From: Chloroflexota bacterium
GTDB lineage: Bacteria; Chloroflexota; Anaerolineae; Anaerolineales; Anaerolineaceae
Direction: 5' to 3'
DNA length: 41,644 bases
NCBI GenBank assembly: GCA_009773005.1
Contig: WOUT01000025.1
Span: 1 to 41,644, forward strand
Of this stretch, positions 8,838-16,265 are shown in pieces; position 1 is the first letter of the stretch; each line of letters begins with the position of its first letter. The notes beneath the pieces were generated by a model. The model was not told the DNA's origin. It made no database searches and was given only the letters and a program-made list of their open reading frames with translations. A program made the position numbers and the translations under genes.

Positions 8838-9554
8838 ATGAAAAAAATACTTATTGTCATTATGTCCGTCGCATTGATCGGCGTAGGAATAGGCGGGGTT
8901 TTAATGTTACTGCAAACAGCCAGGGACGAACTTGGCCTTCAGGAACCCATCAATACAGAAATTAACCTGCCCGAGCCGAAATATGATAGCAACACTTCGG
9001 TTGAACAGGCTTTGTTCGAAAGAAGATCAGTCAGAGAGTATAAAGATGAGCCACTAACCCTTACTGAGGTCTCACAACTCCTCTGGGCTGCGCAAGGAAT
9101 TACCGACGCAGGAAGGGGTTTAAGAACAGCGCCTTCCGCTGGGGCGCTCTATCCACTTGAGGTATATGTCGTAATGGGCAATGTGGTTGGCGCTGCACAA
9201 GGCGTTTATAAATATAAGCCCCATGAACATAAACTTGTGAAAGTCAAGGTCGGAGATGTGAGGGATGAACTGACACTCGCGGCTCATGGACAAACTTGGG
9301 TCGGGAAAGGCGCCATTGTAATCGTATTCTCTGCGGTTTACGAACGAACAACTCGGAAATATGGTGATAGGGGTATCAAATATGTATATACAGAGGCTGG
9401 GCATGCCGCTCAAAATGTTTTTTTACAAACAGTTTCTTTGGATCTAGGCACTGTCGTTGTTGGAGCTTTTGTAGATGAAGAGGTCAGAAAAATTCTAAAC
9501 ATGCCAGACGAAGAACACCCCTTATATATAATGCCTGTTGGAAAAATGGATTAA
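8838..9554 (+). CDS. SagB-type nitroreductase-family protein, membrane-anchored
   Basis: A 238-residue protein: N-terminal hydrophobic signal or anchor (residues 3-26), then a nitroreductase fold of the SagB/ThcOx type. FMN-binding signature FERRSVREYKDEPLTLTEVS lies near residues 60-79, LLWAAQGIT just after, RTAPSAGALYPLEVYVV near 100, and TEAGHAAQNVFLQTVSLDLG in the C-terminal half. Such enzymes are FMN-dependent oxidoreductases; many solitary members have unknown substrates and are not tied to peptide azoline oxidation. The start ATG follows AAAGAGGTAATGAT, a good ribosome site. It lies 26 bases after the second attC-like repeat and has no partner gene, consistent with a cassette. The export signal is notable. 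Confidence 0.9.
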   Translation: MKKILIVIMSVALIGVGIGGVLMLLQTARDELGLQEPINTEINLPEPKYDSNTSVEQALFERRSVREYKDEPLTLTEVSQLLWAAQGITDAGRGLRTAPSAGALYPLEVYVVMGNVVGAAQGVYKYKPHEHKLVKVKVGDVRDELTLAAHGQTWVGKGAIVIVFSAVYERTTRKYGDRGIKYVYTEAGHAAQNVFLQTVSLDLGTVVVGAFVDEEVRKILNMPDEEHPLYIMPVGKMD

Positions 9555-9857
9555 CTCAGCTTACAAAGCATGAATAGTGCTGTCGGGTTGTGACCGCGCC
9601 GATTACAAATTTGCACCACCCAATTATCCTTATCCAATTTTCCAGGGTGTTGCGCAACCCCGCGCGGATCGCTCAGCAAAGTGCGTCGCAGGGGACCGAG
9701 TCGGATGTATGGGTACAAGTCCGAGCCAGTGATGCAAAGGCAGCATGCGTTCGTAACGCACGTGTGTGAATATGTGACCCACCTTCCAATTCACCGGATT
9801 CTCAGCCCTTTCTACGATATAATAACCAGCGTTTAAAATTTAAAGGAGACTCAGTAA
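9555..9857. other. Intergenic interval after the nitroreductase
   Basis: It contains the second direct repeat (9661-9727) and, near its end, a TATAAT box at 9818-9823 that probably starts transcription of the next gene; its RBS AAAGGAGA is at 9841-9848. No gene was recognised here. Confidence 0.6.
9661..9727 (+). repeat. Direct repeat copy 2, right border of the accessory block
   Basis: It is the partner of 7281-7375, in the same orientation, and lacks the central 13-base insert of that copy. CGCGCGGATCG, GGGGACCGA-TCGGATGT and TCCGAGCC are the best-conserved parts. Together the copies enclose about 2.3 kb of accessory genes. Confidence 0.65.
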
Positions 9858-10118
9858 ATGTTTGTAAATTCGAAAGAAGCAGTTGCTAAACCAATACGAA
9901 TTACCCGGATCGTTTCGGTTATTTTAAATGGTGTTGTTTTAAATAAATTGGCCACCCAACACGGCCACGATGTGGATGCGATGGCTGAAACTTTAATGTT
10001 GAACCTGTCCGGCACCGTCCAACGGAACATTCTCTCGCATGAGGTTTCTCATGTAAATCATTCCCTGAGGAAGGAAATTGACCGCCGCATCAGTCTGTCC
10101 CAGGCGATATACTGTTAG
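9858..10118 (+). CDS. Hypothetical small protein, 86 residues
   Basis: No family was recognised. The protein is mixed, without membrane segment or signal peptide: an N-terminal basic/hydrophobic part (KPIRITRIVSVILNGVVLNK) and a His-rich C-terminal half (HEVSHVNHSLRKEIDRR). Expression signals are good: TATAAT at 9818-9823, AAAGGAGA ending nine bases before the ATG, and an intrinsic terminator at 10189-10218. This supports a real single-gene transcript. A GGGTGGGTTT / AGCCCACCCT inverted repeat (10118-10127 with 10161-10170) starts at the stop codon. What it does is unknown. Confidence 0.65.
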   Translation: MFVNSKEAVAKPIRITRIVSVILNGVVLNKLATQHGHDVDAMAETLMLNLSGTVQRNILSHEVSHVNHSLRKEIDRRISLSQAIYC

Positions 10119-10188
10119 GGTGGGTTTGGAACCCGCTCGGACAGAACCAAGGCGGATTAAAGCCCACCCTCATAAGATACATGAAGAG

Positions 10189-10218
10189 CGCCTTACGGTT
10201 ATAACCGAGGGCGTTTTT
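10189..10218 (+). terminator. Intrinsic terminator
   Basis: CGCCTTA-CGGTTA pairs with TAACCG-AGGGCG, giving a long near-continuous stem, followed directly by TTTTT (10214-10218). It would end the transcript of the 86-residue gene at 9858. Confidence 0.8.
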
Positions 10219-10369
10219 GTATGTATAAGTACACGCCTGTGCTCACTTCGGATGTAAGATCAGACCCGCGACAAGAGCTTAGAACCAAAAGACCGGGTGA
10301 ATTTAAGGCTAAATATCAAAATTCTCCTTAACTCGGTGTCTAATAAACAGGGTGAAGTTCAGTGAGATT

Positions 10370-10870
10370 CTATTGCACTGGCAATATTATTTCGCCGGCT
10401 GCTTCGTCATTCACATAAACACTGTATGATCCAGCCATATAACCATTAAGGTTGATATTCACCTCAAACGGCGCGACGACTAAAACGCAAAATGTGTTTG
10501 GATCGGTTACGCTATAAACATCCACGTTAATCCGGTTTTCTGAATTCGGCTCACTGACCACCACGCGTAACTGATGGCATATCGTTGGCAGAGTTCCCTT
10601 TAAGACTAATACGTACTGCGGCGGGAACATCTCCAGGATGAGAATCTGTTTTGATTCGATCATGGCAATATCGCGTGTGAGCGAACTGTCGGTCTCTTTG
10701 GGGAGCCACGGGTATTCAAGTGATGGCTGAAAAATACCGGGTAAATTTTCGACTGGTTGATCAAGCGGCAACGACGTCGGTGTCGGTAAAATCGGCGGTG
10801 TGGCAAACTGAGACTGACCGCAAGAAGCAATCAAGACAGCGACCAAAACAAACACCATAATTCGCGCCAT
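10370..10870 (-). CDS. Hypothetical lipoprotein, 166 residues
   Basis: The signal peptide (MARIMVFVLVAVLIASC) ends in a lipobox with Cys17, followed by a Pro/Thr-rich linker. The remaining 130 residues form a soluble domain with two internal Cys residues (TICHQL and TFCVLV) and many beta-prone stretches, ending SYSVYVNDEAAGEIILPVQ. This resembles small secreted beta-sandwich proteins but I cannot name a family. The start ATG is preceded by CAAGGAGTTTGAA. It is a monocistronic minus-strand gene between plus-strand neighbours. It is probably anchored to the outer face of the membrane. Confidence 0.82.
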   Translation of the reverse strand: MARIMVFVLVAVLIASCGQSQFATPPILPTPTSLPLDQPVENLPGIFQPSLEYPWLPKETDSSLTRDIAMIESKQILILEMFPPQYVLVLKGTLPTICHQLRVVVSEPNSENRINVDVYSVTDPNTFCVLVVAPFEVNINLNGYMAGSYSVYVNDEAAGEIILPVQ

Positions 10871-11478
10871 TTCAAACTCCTTGAAAAAAAAGGGTGGTTG
10901 ATCTTGCAGATAGGACGTTCAACTATCCAGTTAAGTTCCGTAGCTCAACAAATGGGCAGTATACGTATTGGCAAGGTGCATTCGTTTACATAAATTATGT
11001 GTCCCCGACCAAAATGTGTGGGGTCAAACACACTGTTCTTCTGGTTACATCACCGCCCTCTCTATCCCCATGCGGATTGAGTCTTATGTCCTCTCAAACG
11101 AAGGCAGGTCAGTTTTACAAGCCCATACCAAGTCTTTCCAAAGATTAATTGGGTATCACCTCGATCTTGACGTAGTCGAAAATCCTCCTATCGGGCATTT
11201 GACCTAACGATATACCATGGATAGGAATAGTGGTAATGACGGGGTGATGTTTTAGGTTATTACCCATTACAGGAACATTCGCAAGAGAAAACAACCGATT
11301 ATTTGTGGTTGAAAGAGAACCCTTATTAAAAGTCAAGAAATTCCGAAAGGATTCGACTCCTAAATTGCTTTCTCCCCTTTGAGCCGCTCTATGAAGCATG
11401 TGGGTAAGGGATGGTAATCCTCTTATGTAATATGCATCCTCCGGTTGGTAGCCGTTCGGCGCTTCCCGCCTGACACAC
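10871..11478. other. Non-coding interval before the queF leader
   Basis: Several frames of 80 codons or so can be drawn (10894-11148, 10968-11207, 11145-11399), but none has a ribosome site, family motif or conserved-looking composition. It may hold decayed coding sequence. I see no RNA gene or repeat here. Confidence 0.5.
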
Positions 11479-11627
11479 TGTTATAATAGAAAAGAAAAAG
11501 ACGACGGTTTTGCATTCGGGTAACAGCGGACCGCAATAGCTCAAGGGACTAATCCATCTGCCCAAGGGAATAGCTCTATTTGGACTCTCTGAAGAAGACC
11601 GTCGGATCCGCAGACGGGTATTTTTTT
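11479..11627 (+). promoter_or_regulatory. Candidate attenuator/riboswitch leader of queF
   Basis: An extended -10 promoter TGTTATAAT (11479-11487) predicts a transcript from about 11494. CGACGGT (11502-11508) can pair with ACCGTCG (11598-11604), closing a roughly 90-base structured core. The 3' arm of that helix overlaps CCGTC (11599-11603), which can instead pair with GACGG (11613-11617) to form a hairpin followed by TATTTTTTT, an intrinsic terminator. The two helices exclude each other, which is the hallmark of attenuation. The core holds TTGC/GCAA and AATAG/CTATT helices and a repeated CAAGGGA. Downstream genes are queF and a queuosine-precursor transporter, so a deazapurine such as preQ1 or preQ0 is the natural candidate ligand. 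It does not match the preQ1-I, -II or -III patterns I know. Confidence 0.6.
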
Positions 11628-11726
11628 GTGGTAATTTGGGTCGCGCCTTAAAACGATGAAGGTGTTTATCGCTTTTTGAGACGAAGATAAATAAACGAAC
11701 AATTAGAATTTTGTCAGGAGAAATGT

Positions 11727-12185
11727 ATGAGTACCGAAAAAGAAGATATTAAAGGGTTGACGATTTTAGGTGGTCATACCCAGCCTAGCAAAAACCTGGA
11801 GGCGTTCCCCAATCGAACGCCAGGCCGGTATTACCTCGTCTCCTTGCATACGAGTGAGTTTACCTGTTTGTGCCCAAAAACCGGTCAACCCGATTTTGCC
11901 GCCATCCATGTCGATTACGTACCGGATAAAAAAGTGATTGAATCTAAATCTTTCAAACTTTATCTTTGGTCTTATCGAAATGAAGGCGCATTTCACGAAC
12001 ACGTCGTCAACCAGATTCTGGATGATTTGCAAAAGGTTTTAGATACGCATTGGATTCGCGTAACAGGCGTATTCAACATGCGTGGGGGTATCGGGATCAC
12101 CGTTGAAGCTGAGAATACCCGCACCCCTGAAGCCCGCCTTCAATGGATGAACCGCCATTCGGATATGGCATCCGGGGAAAAGTGA
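11727..12185 (+). CDS. queF: NADPH-dependent 7-cyano-7-deazaguanine reductase
   Basis: A 152-residue type I (unimodular) QueF. It reduces the nitrile of preQ0 to the amine preQ1, a cytosolic step in queuosine synthesis. The catalytic motif EFTCLCPKTGQPDFA places the nucleophile at Cys49 and the acid/base Asp at Asp56, the spacing seen in the B. subtilis enzyme (Cys55, Asp62). The type I NADPH-binding motif ESKSFKLYLWSYRNEGAFHE follows at residues 78-97. Length is typical for the short form. The start ATG has GTCAGGAGAAATGT upstream. It is the first gene after the leader at 11479-11627 and is followed at ten bases by the transporter gene. Confidence 0.97.
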   Translation: MSTEKEDIKGLTILGGHTQPSKNLEAFPNRTPGRYYLVSLHTSEFTCLCPKTGQPDFAAIHVDYVPDKKVIESKSFKLYLWSYRNEGAFHEHVVNQILDDLQKVLDTHWIRVTGVFNMRGGIGITVEAENTRTPEARLQWMNRHSDMASGEK

Positions 12186-12195
12186 GGTGTTTTTG

Positions 12196-12924
12196 ATGAA
12201 TACTAAACTCGAACCTAAAAATTATCGATATTTCACTTTCGTCACCGCGATCTTTGTAACTGTATTGGTGATATCAAATATTATCGCAGTGAAACTGATC
12301 TCCATTTGGGGATTGATCCTGCCCGCGGCTGTCATCCTTTTCCCGATCAGTTATATATTTGGAGATATCCTGACCGAGGTTTACGGGTACGCGAACGCGC
12401 GCAAGGTAATCTGGATGGGTTTCTTCTGCAACTTGTTGGCAGTGCTTGCCATTTGGGTTGGGGGCATCCTGCCTCCCTTTGCCTTTTGGTCAGTGGGTGG
12501 TTTTTCAACCGCTGAAACCGCGCAGCAAGCCTATTCTGCGATCTTAGGTTTTACACCGCGGCTTCTGGTGGCTTCTTTTATTGCCTATCTGGTCGGCGAG
12601 TTCTTAAATTCTTTTATCCTGGCCAAGTTAAAACTAAAAACGCAAGGAAAATTTTTATGGATTCGAACGATTGGCTCAACCATTATCGGTCAAGGGGCTG
12701 ATTCAGCCATTTTCATAACCCTCGCGTTTTGGAACATCTTGCCCACGAACGCTTTATTCACTGCGATTCTTTCACAATGGTTGTTCAAAGTCGCCTACGA
12801 AACTATAGCCACCCCGTTCACGTACCTGATCGTTAATTTCCTCAAGAAAAAGGAAAATGAGGACTATTTTGATCGGAGCACCAATTTCAATCCGGTATCT
12901 TTTAAATCAAAACCACAACTTTAA
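12196..12924 (+). CDS. Queuosine precursor transporter (YhhQ/QPTR family)
   Basis: A 242-residue integral membrane protein of the VUT_1/YhhQ family, an ECF-like substrate-binding membrane protein that takes up queuosine precursors (preQ0/preQ1 or the base). Visible family marks are FPISYIFGDILTEVYGYANA near residues 50-69 and TIGSTIIGQGADSAIFITLA in the C-terminal half, with about six hydrophobic segments. A GTG at 12187 is in frame but ATG 12196 is better placed, six bases after GAGGTG, which itself overlaps the queF stop region. The pairing with queF suggests both salvage and synthesis under the same leader. Confidence 0.95.
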   Translation: MNTKLEPKNYRYFTFVTAIFVTVLVISNIIAVKLISIWGLILPAAVILFPISYIFGDILTEVYGYANARKVIWMGFFCNLLAVLAIWVGGILPPFAFWSVGGFSTAETAQQAYSAILGFTPRLLVASFIAYLVGEFLNSFILAKLKLKTQGKFLWIRTIGSTIIGQGADSAIFITLAFWNILPTNALFTAILSQWLFKVAYETIATPFTYLIVNFLKKKENEDYFDRSTNFNPVSFKSKPQL

Positions 12925-13403
12925 AGCAGACTATATTGCGAAGCGCTCTCCCATCGTAGTGTAGAAGTTCGCTTCTAACAAACACACCGTCTTAATATCT
13001 AAAGATTAGAAATCTACAGCGTAAATGCCTGTTCGCCAAACTGACCTTCGCCCAGGCTGGACACTTTAACAACATCCGGCATATCGATCGGCGGGAAACA
13101 GTTCATGGTTTTAATCATCATCCAGGTGGCGCAAAAGACAAAGGCTGCCACCCTGACACCGGCTAATACCTGAATTCTAAACTGTCTGATACCGAATTTG
13201 CTCAACCCTCTGCCGCCATAGCTTTTAACAGATATTGGGGTTATAAGTTAAGAATGTTTTGTTTCAGTAATAATCGACACAGAATTGTTGTATAGAAAAG
13301 TTTTTGCTTATCCCTATACACCAGGTACATGCCCCCCCGTTTATCTGCGAAGTTGACGACCGTACCGGCTGGCTTGAACATTGCATTATTTAGAGGTGTG
13401 AAT
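12925..13403. other. Intergenic interval with one doubtful minus-strand frame
   Basis: A minus-strand frame from a TTG at 13205 to 13014 encodes 63 residues with one hydrophobic stretch and two Cys residues. It has no ribosome site and no family I know, so I do not call it a gene; it could be a remnant. The promoter for the plus-strand flavoprotein gene should lie near 13300-13390, but I see no strong boxes. Confidence 0.5.
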
Positions 13404-14948
13404 ATGGAATTCCTGCAAAAAGTGAAACTCATTCAAGGTGGTATGGGCGTGTATGTATCCAATTGGCGGATGGCCAAAGCTGTCGCGATGGAGAAGCCTG
13501 GCTTAACAGCCGGGACAGTCTCAGGTACCGGACTCGATTGGGTTTATGCGCGATTGCTCCAGCTTGGTGATCCCGGTGGACATATCCACCGCGCTATGGT
13601 TGCGTTTGATGCCGGATTCGGGATCGATATCGGCCGAAAGATCTACGAACGCTACTTTATTGACGGTGGAAAAGCATCAACTGCCCGTTTCAAGAACGCC
13701 CCCCAGCAAATTGTGCACGGGCTGGATGGTAGCAATGTCATTCCGTTACCGGTTCAGCCGGCCGCCCCGGTAGCGCTAACCCTGGATAAGAATATCATCG
13801 AACTCCTGATTGCCACTGGCTTTGCCGAGGTCTGGTTAGCCAAGGAAGGGCATGATGGAAACATATTCATCAATTTCTTGAAAAAGGTCGAATTGCCACT
13901 GGTCTACACAATGTATGGTGCGATGCTCGCCGGTGTGGACGGGGTAATCGTAGGAGCTGGCAATCCTGACGGTTTGCCAGCAATTTGTTCTCGTTTGGTT
14001 AACCATCAAGCCATTACCATTGATCTGTCGGTATTGTATCGTGAGCCGGGTGAAGTCTTCTACGTACCCTTCGATCCCCGTCTGGTGGCGGATGGCAAAC
14101 TGGCACAAAAAACGCTGCGGCGGCCTGCCTTTCTGGCGATTGCGTCATTGGAAAACCTTGTCAATTCCCTGGCGCACAGTCAAAGCGAAGCGCCCGACGG
14201 TTTTATTATCGAACATCATACCGCCGGCGGTCACAACGCCGGTCCTCAAGGACCGCTCCAGGTAGACAATAAAGGACAGCCCATATATAGCCAACTAGAC
14301 GAACCTGATTTGCAGGCTATCCGCAGTATTGGGCTTCCCTTCTGGTTGGCTGGCGGCTATGGTAGTCGCGAGAAATTGCAACAAGCGTTGAATGCCGGAG
14401 CCGCGGGTGTTCAGGCAGGCTCAGTCTTTGCCTTGACGGAAGAATCTGGCATGAAATCTGTTTACCGCACTGCCATTCTAAATGAAATAAAAAAGGGAAC
14501 AACTGACGCCGCTTTAATCCAGACAACCCTTTTCTCTCCGACGGGGTTCCCATTTAAAGCGGTGCAACTGGACGATACCCTTGCAAATGATGCGGTTTAT
14601 TCTGCCCGCCCCCGTGTTTGCGATATCGGACTTTTACAGCAGGGCGGGTTCAGTAAACCAGACGCCGATGGAAAGCGCAGGCTTTTACAGCGTTGCCCGG
14701 CTGCACCGGTCGAGGGTTTTATCAATAAACGTGGTTTACCGCACAACACGGAAGGTCGGCGCTGCCTCTGCAACGGGCTCCTGTCTTGCGTAGGGCTTGG
14801 GCAAGTAAACGAACAAGCGGGAGAACTGATCGAAGAGCCGGCGATCGTTACCCTTGGCAATCATCTGGACGGAATCCGACGACTCTCGCGCCAAGGGCAA
14901 ACTCCATATTGGGTGCGGGATGTAGTGAACGATATCCTTGGCGATTAA
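13404..14948 (+). CDS. Nitronate monooxygenase-family flavoprotein
   Basis: A 514-residue protein of the nitronate monooxygenase / 2-nitropropane dioxygenase family (COG2070), an FMN-dependent TIM barrel. Visible elements are LIQGGMGVYVSNWRMAKAV at the N-terminus, GAMLAGVDGVIVGAG near residue 170, the His-containing catalytic region EHHTAGGHNAGPQG near 274, and phosphate-binding LAGGYGSREKLQQALNAGAA followed by GVQAGSVFALTEES. A C-terminal extension with six Cys residues (RPRVCDIGLL to CNGLLSCVGLG) is longer than in simple NMOs and may bind metal. The frame is open from 13329, but ATG 13404 has GAGGTG eight bases upstream and starts the conserved part. The true substrate is unknown. Confidence 0.88.
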   Translation: MEFLQKVKLIQGGMGVYVSNWRMAKAVAMEKPGLTAGTVSGTGLDWVYARLLQLGDPGGHIHRAMVAFDAGFGIDIGRKIYERYFIDGGKASTARFKNAPQQIVHGLDGSNVIPLPVQPAAPVALTLDKNIIELLIATGFAEVWLAKEGHDGNIFINFLKKVELPLVYTMYGAMLAGVDGVIVGAGNPDGLPAICSRLVNHQAITIDLSVLYREPGEVFYVPFDPRLVADGKLAQKTLRRPAFLAIASLENLVNSLAHSQSEAPDGFIIEHHTAGGHNAGPQGPLQVDNKGQPIYSQLDEPDLQAIRSIGLPFWLAGGYGSREKLQQALNAGAAGVQAGSVFALTEESGMKSVYRTAILNEIKKGTTDAALIQTTLFSPTGFPFKAVQLDDTLANDAVYSARPRVCDIGLLQQGGFSKPDADGKRRLLQRCPAAPVEGFINKRGLPHNTEGRRCLCNGLLSCVGLGQVNEQAGELIEEPAIVTLGNHLDGIRRLSRQGQTPYWVRDVVNDILGD

Positions 14949-15068
14949 TGACCCAGCGGCAAAGACAAAGTAGATTAAACCAGTAATTATCTGCAATTCC
15001 ATAGGGTTTTAGAAAACACTGAAATTTACAGGGGTCCCCGCCTGACAACCTTACCCAATTAACTTATT

Positions 15069-15527
15069 TCACTCCCCAGCCTTAGGAATATAATCCCCTT
15101 CAACCCATTCTTCTCCTAATGAACCGACTTCTTTTTTCCAGACTGGAACGATCTCTTTCAAGCGGTCGATGCCATAGCGGGCGGCATCAAAAACGCCGCT
15201 ATCTCGGTGCGCCGCTGTGCAGGCGATTAGCACGGTTGGGGTAAGTGGTACCAGCTTCCCGATTCGTTGCACGATGGCGATCCCCTCTACCGCCGGCCAG
15301 CGCTCCTGGATCTCTTCAGCGACCTGTTTCATTTTAGCCTCGGCCATTGGCTTATAAGCCTCGTATTCAAGATATGCCGTTTGGCGCCCGTCACGAATTG
15401 TCTCGCCTCTCACCATGCCTGTAAACATAACAGCCGCTCCGGTCGACGGGAGTGTGATCCGGTTGACCAGGTCGTTCAGGTCCAATTCATCTTCGGTGAT
15501 CAAAAAAACTAGTGGAAATTCGTTCAT
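15069..15527 (-). CDS. moaE: Molybdopterin synthase catalytic subunit
   Basis: A 152-residue MoaE. With MoaD thiocarboxylate it converts cyclic pyranopterin monophosphate into molybdopterin. Motifs are AAVMFTGMVRGETIRDGR near residues 31-48, LEYEAYKPMAEAKM, VQRIGKLVPL, and the active-site segment DRLKEIVPVWKKE, in which Lys124 and Lys131 have the seven-residue spacing of E. coli Lys119 and Lys126. It is the last gene of the moa cluster. Its ATG lies two bases after the moaC stop codon. Confidence 0.96.
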   Translation of the reverse strand: MNEFPLVFLITEDELDLNDLVNRITLPSTGAAVMFTGMVRGETIRDGRQTAYLEYEAYKPMAEAKMKQVAEEIQERWPAVEGIAIVQRIGKLVPLTPTVLIACTAAHRDSGVFDAARYGIDRLKEIVPVWKKEVGSLGEEWVEGDYIPKAGE

Positions 15528-15529
15528 TT

Positions 15530-16018
15530 TTACTCGAGGGATTCGTTGATCACATCACCAGACTGTCCACCGTGCTTTTCTATCAGGCGAATATTCTGGA
15601 TGCGCATGGTCTTCTCGACGGCTTTGACCATATCATAGATCGTCAGGGCAGCCACTGAAACTGCGGTCAGGGCTTCCATTTCAACGCCGGTTTTGCCGGT
15701 TACTTTGGCAGTGGAAGTGATCACTACACCTGGAAGGGCATCGTCCAGAACAAGGTCAATATCGACTTTGGTTAGCGGCAAAGGGTGACATAACGGGATC
15801 AGTTCCGAAGTTCGTTTTGCCGCCTGAATTCCAGCGATTTGAGCCACGGTTAACACATCGCCTTTTTTCATTGTTCCGGCGCGGATCAAAGCCAGTGTCT
15901 CGGGTTTCATGTGGATCTCGCCCCTGGCAATGGCTGTGCGGATCGAGTCTTGTTTGGCGCTCACATCCACCATTCGGGTTTTGCCATTCACATCTATGTG
16001 GGTTAATTTTTGATTCAT
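15530..16018 (-). CDS. moaC: Cyclic pyranopterin monophosphate synthase
   Basis: A 162-residue MoaC, acting with MoaA to form cPMP from GTP-derived cyclo-dihydro-GTP. Visible motifs: [17 protein letters not shown] at the N-terminus, [20 protein letters not shown] (active-site Lys and CHP), [20 protein letters not shown] and a C-terminal KHGGQSG that supplies the catalytic loop. The frame extends upstream to 16105, but the conserved family start is at ATG 16018 (a second ATG sits just before it at 16021). Two bases separate it from moaE; about 250 bases separate it from moaA. Confidence 0.96.
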   Translation of the reverse strand: MNQKLTHIDVNGKTRMVDVSAKQDSIRTAIARGEIHMKPETLALIRAGTMKKGDVLTVAQIAGIQAAKRTSELIPLCHPLPLTKVDIDLVLDDALPGVVITSTAKVTGKTGVEMEALTAVSVAALTIYDMVKAVEKTMRIQNIRLIEKHGGQSGDVINESLE

Positions 16019-16212
16019 CATAAGTCCGTTTCTTCCCATTCGACAGAATATTGCCTTACCCTGACTGATGTAGCGGTGCGTTTTCGCTGCTCTTTCATCA
16101 ATCATTGCCAGGAGATCTGTGATTATTTACTGACTCTAGTCAGCGAAAGACTAATCTTCCATTTTATTTGTGTCGGGTGCAGGTCGCATAATACATACCA
16201 AAGGAGAGTAAT

Positions 16213-16258
16213 GCAGGGGTATAAAAAGGATAATTATCTGAAAAACCTTTATACCTGC
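16213..16258 (-). other. Long hairpin between moaA and moaC
   Basis: GCAGGGGTATAAAAAGG (16213-16229) is the near-complement of CCTTTATACCTGC (16246-16258), giving a stem of about 12 pairs with a 16-base AT-rich loop. On the coding (minus) strand it begins just after the moaA stop. It has no strong T-run, so it is more likely an mRNA-stability or partial-termination element than a full terminator. Confidence 0.5.
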
Positions 16259-16265
16259 GATTGTA

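Noticed and set aside
11479-11627. SRP RNA, 6S RNA or tmRNA identity for the queF leader
   Set aside because: The SRP GGAAGGAAGCAGCC motif and tmRNA features are absent, and the terminator/antiterminator overlap fits a leader better than 6S RNA.
13014-13205. Minus-strand 63-codon frame
   Set aside because: TTG start, no ribosome site, no recognisable family; kept only as a possible remnant.
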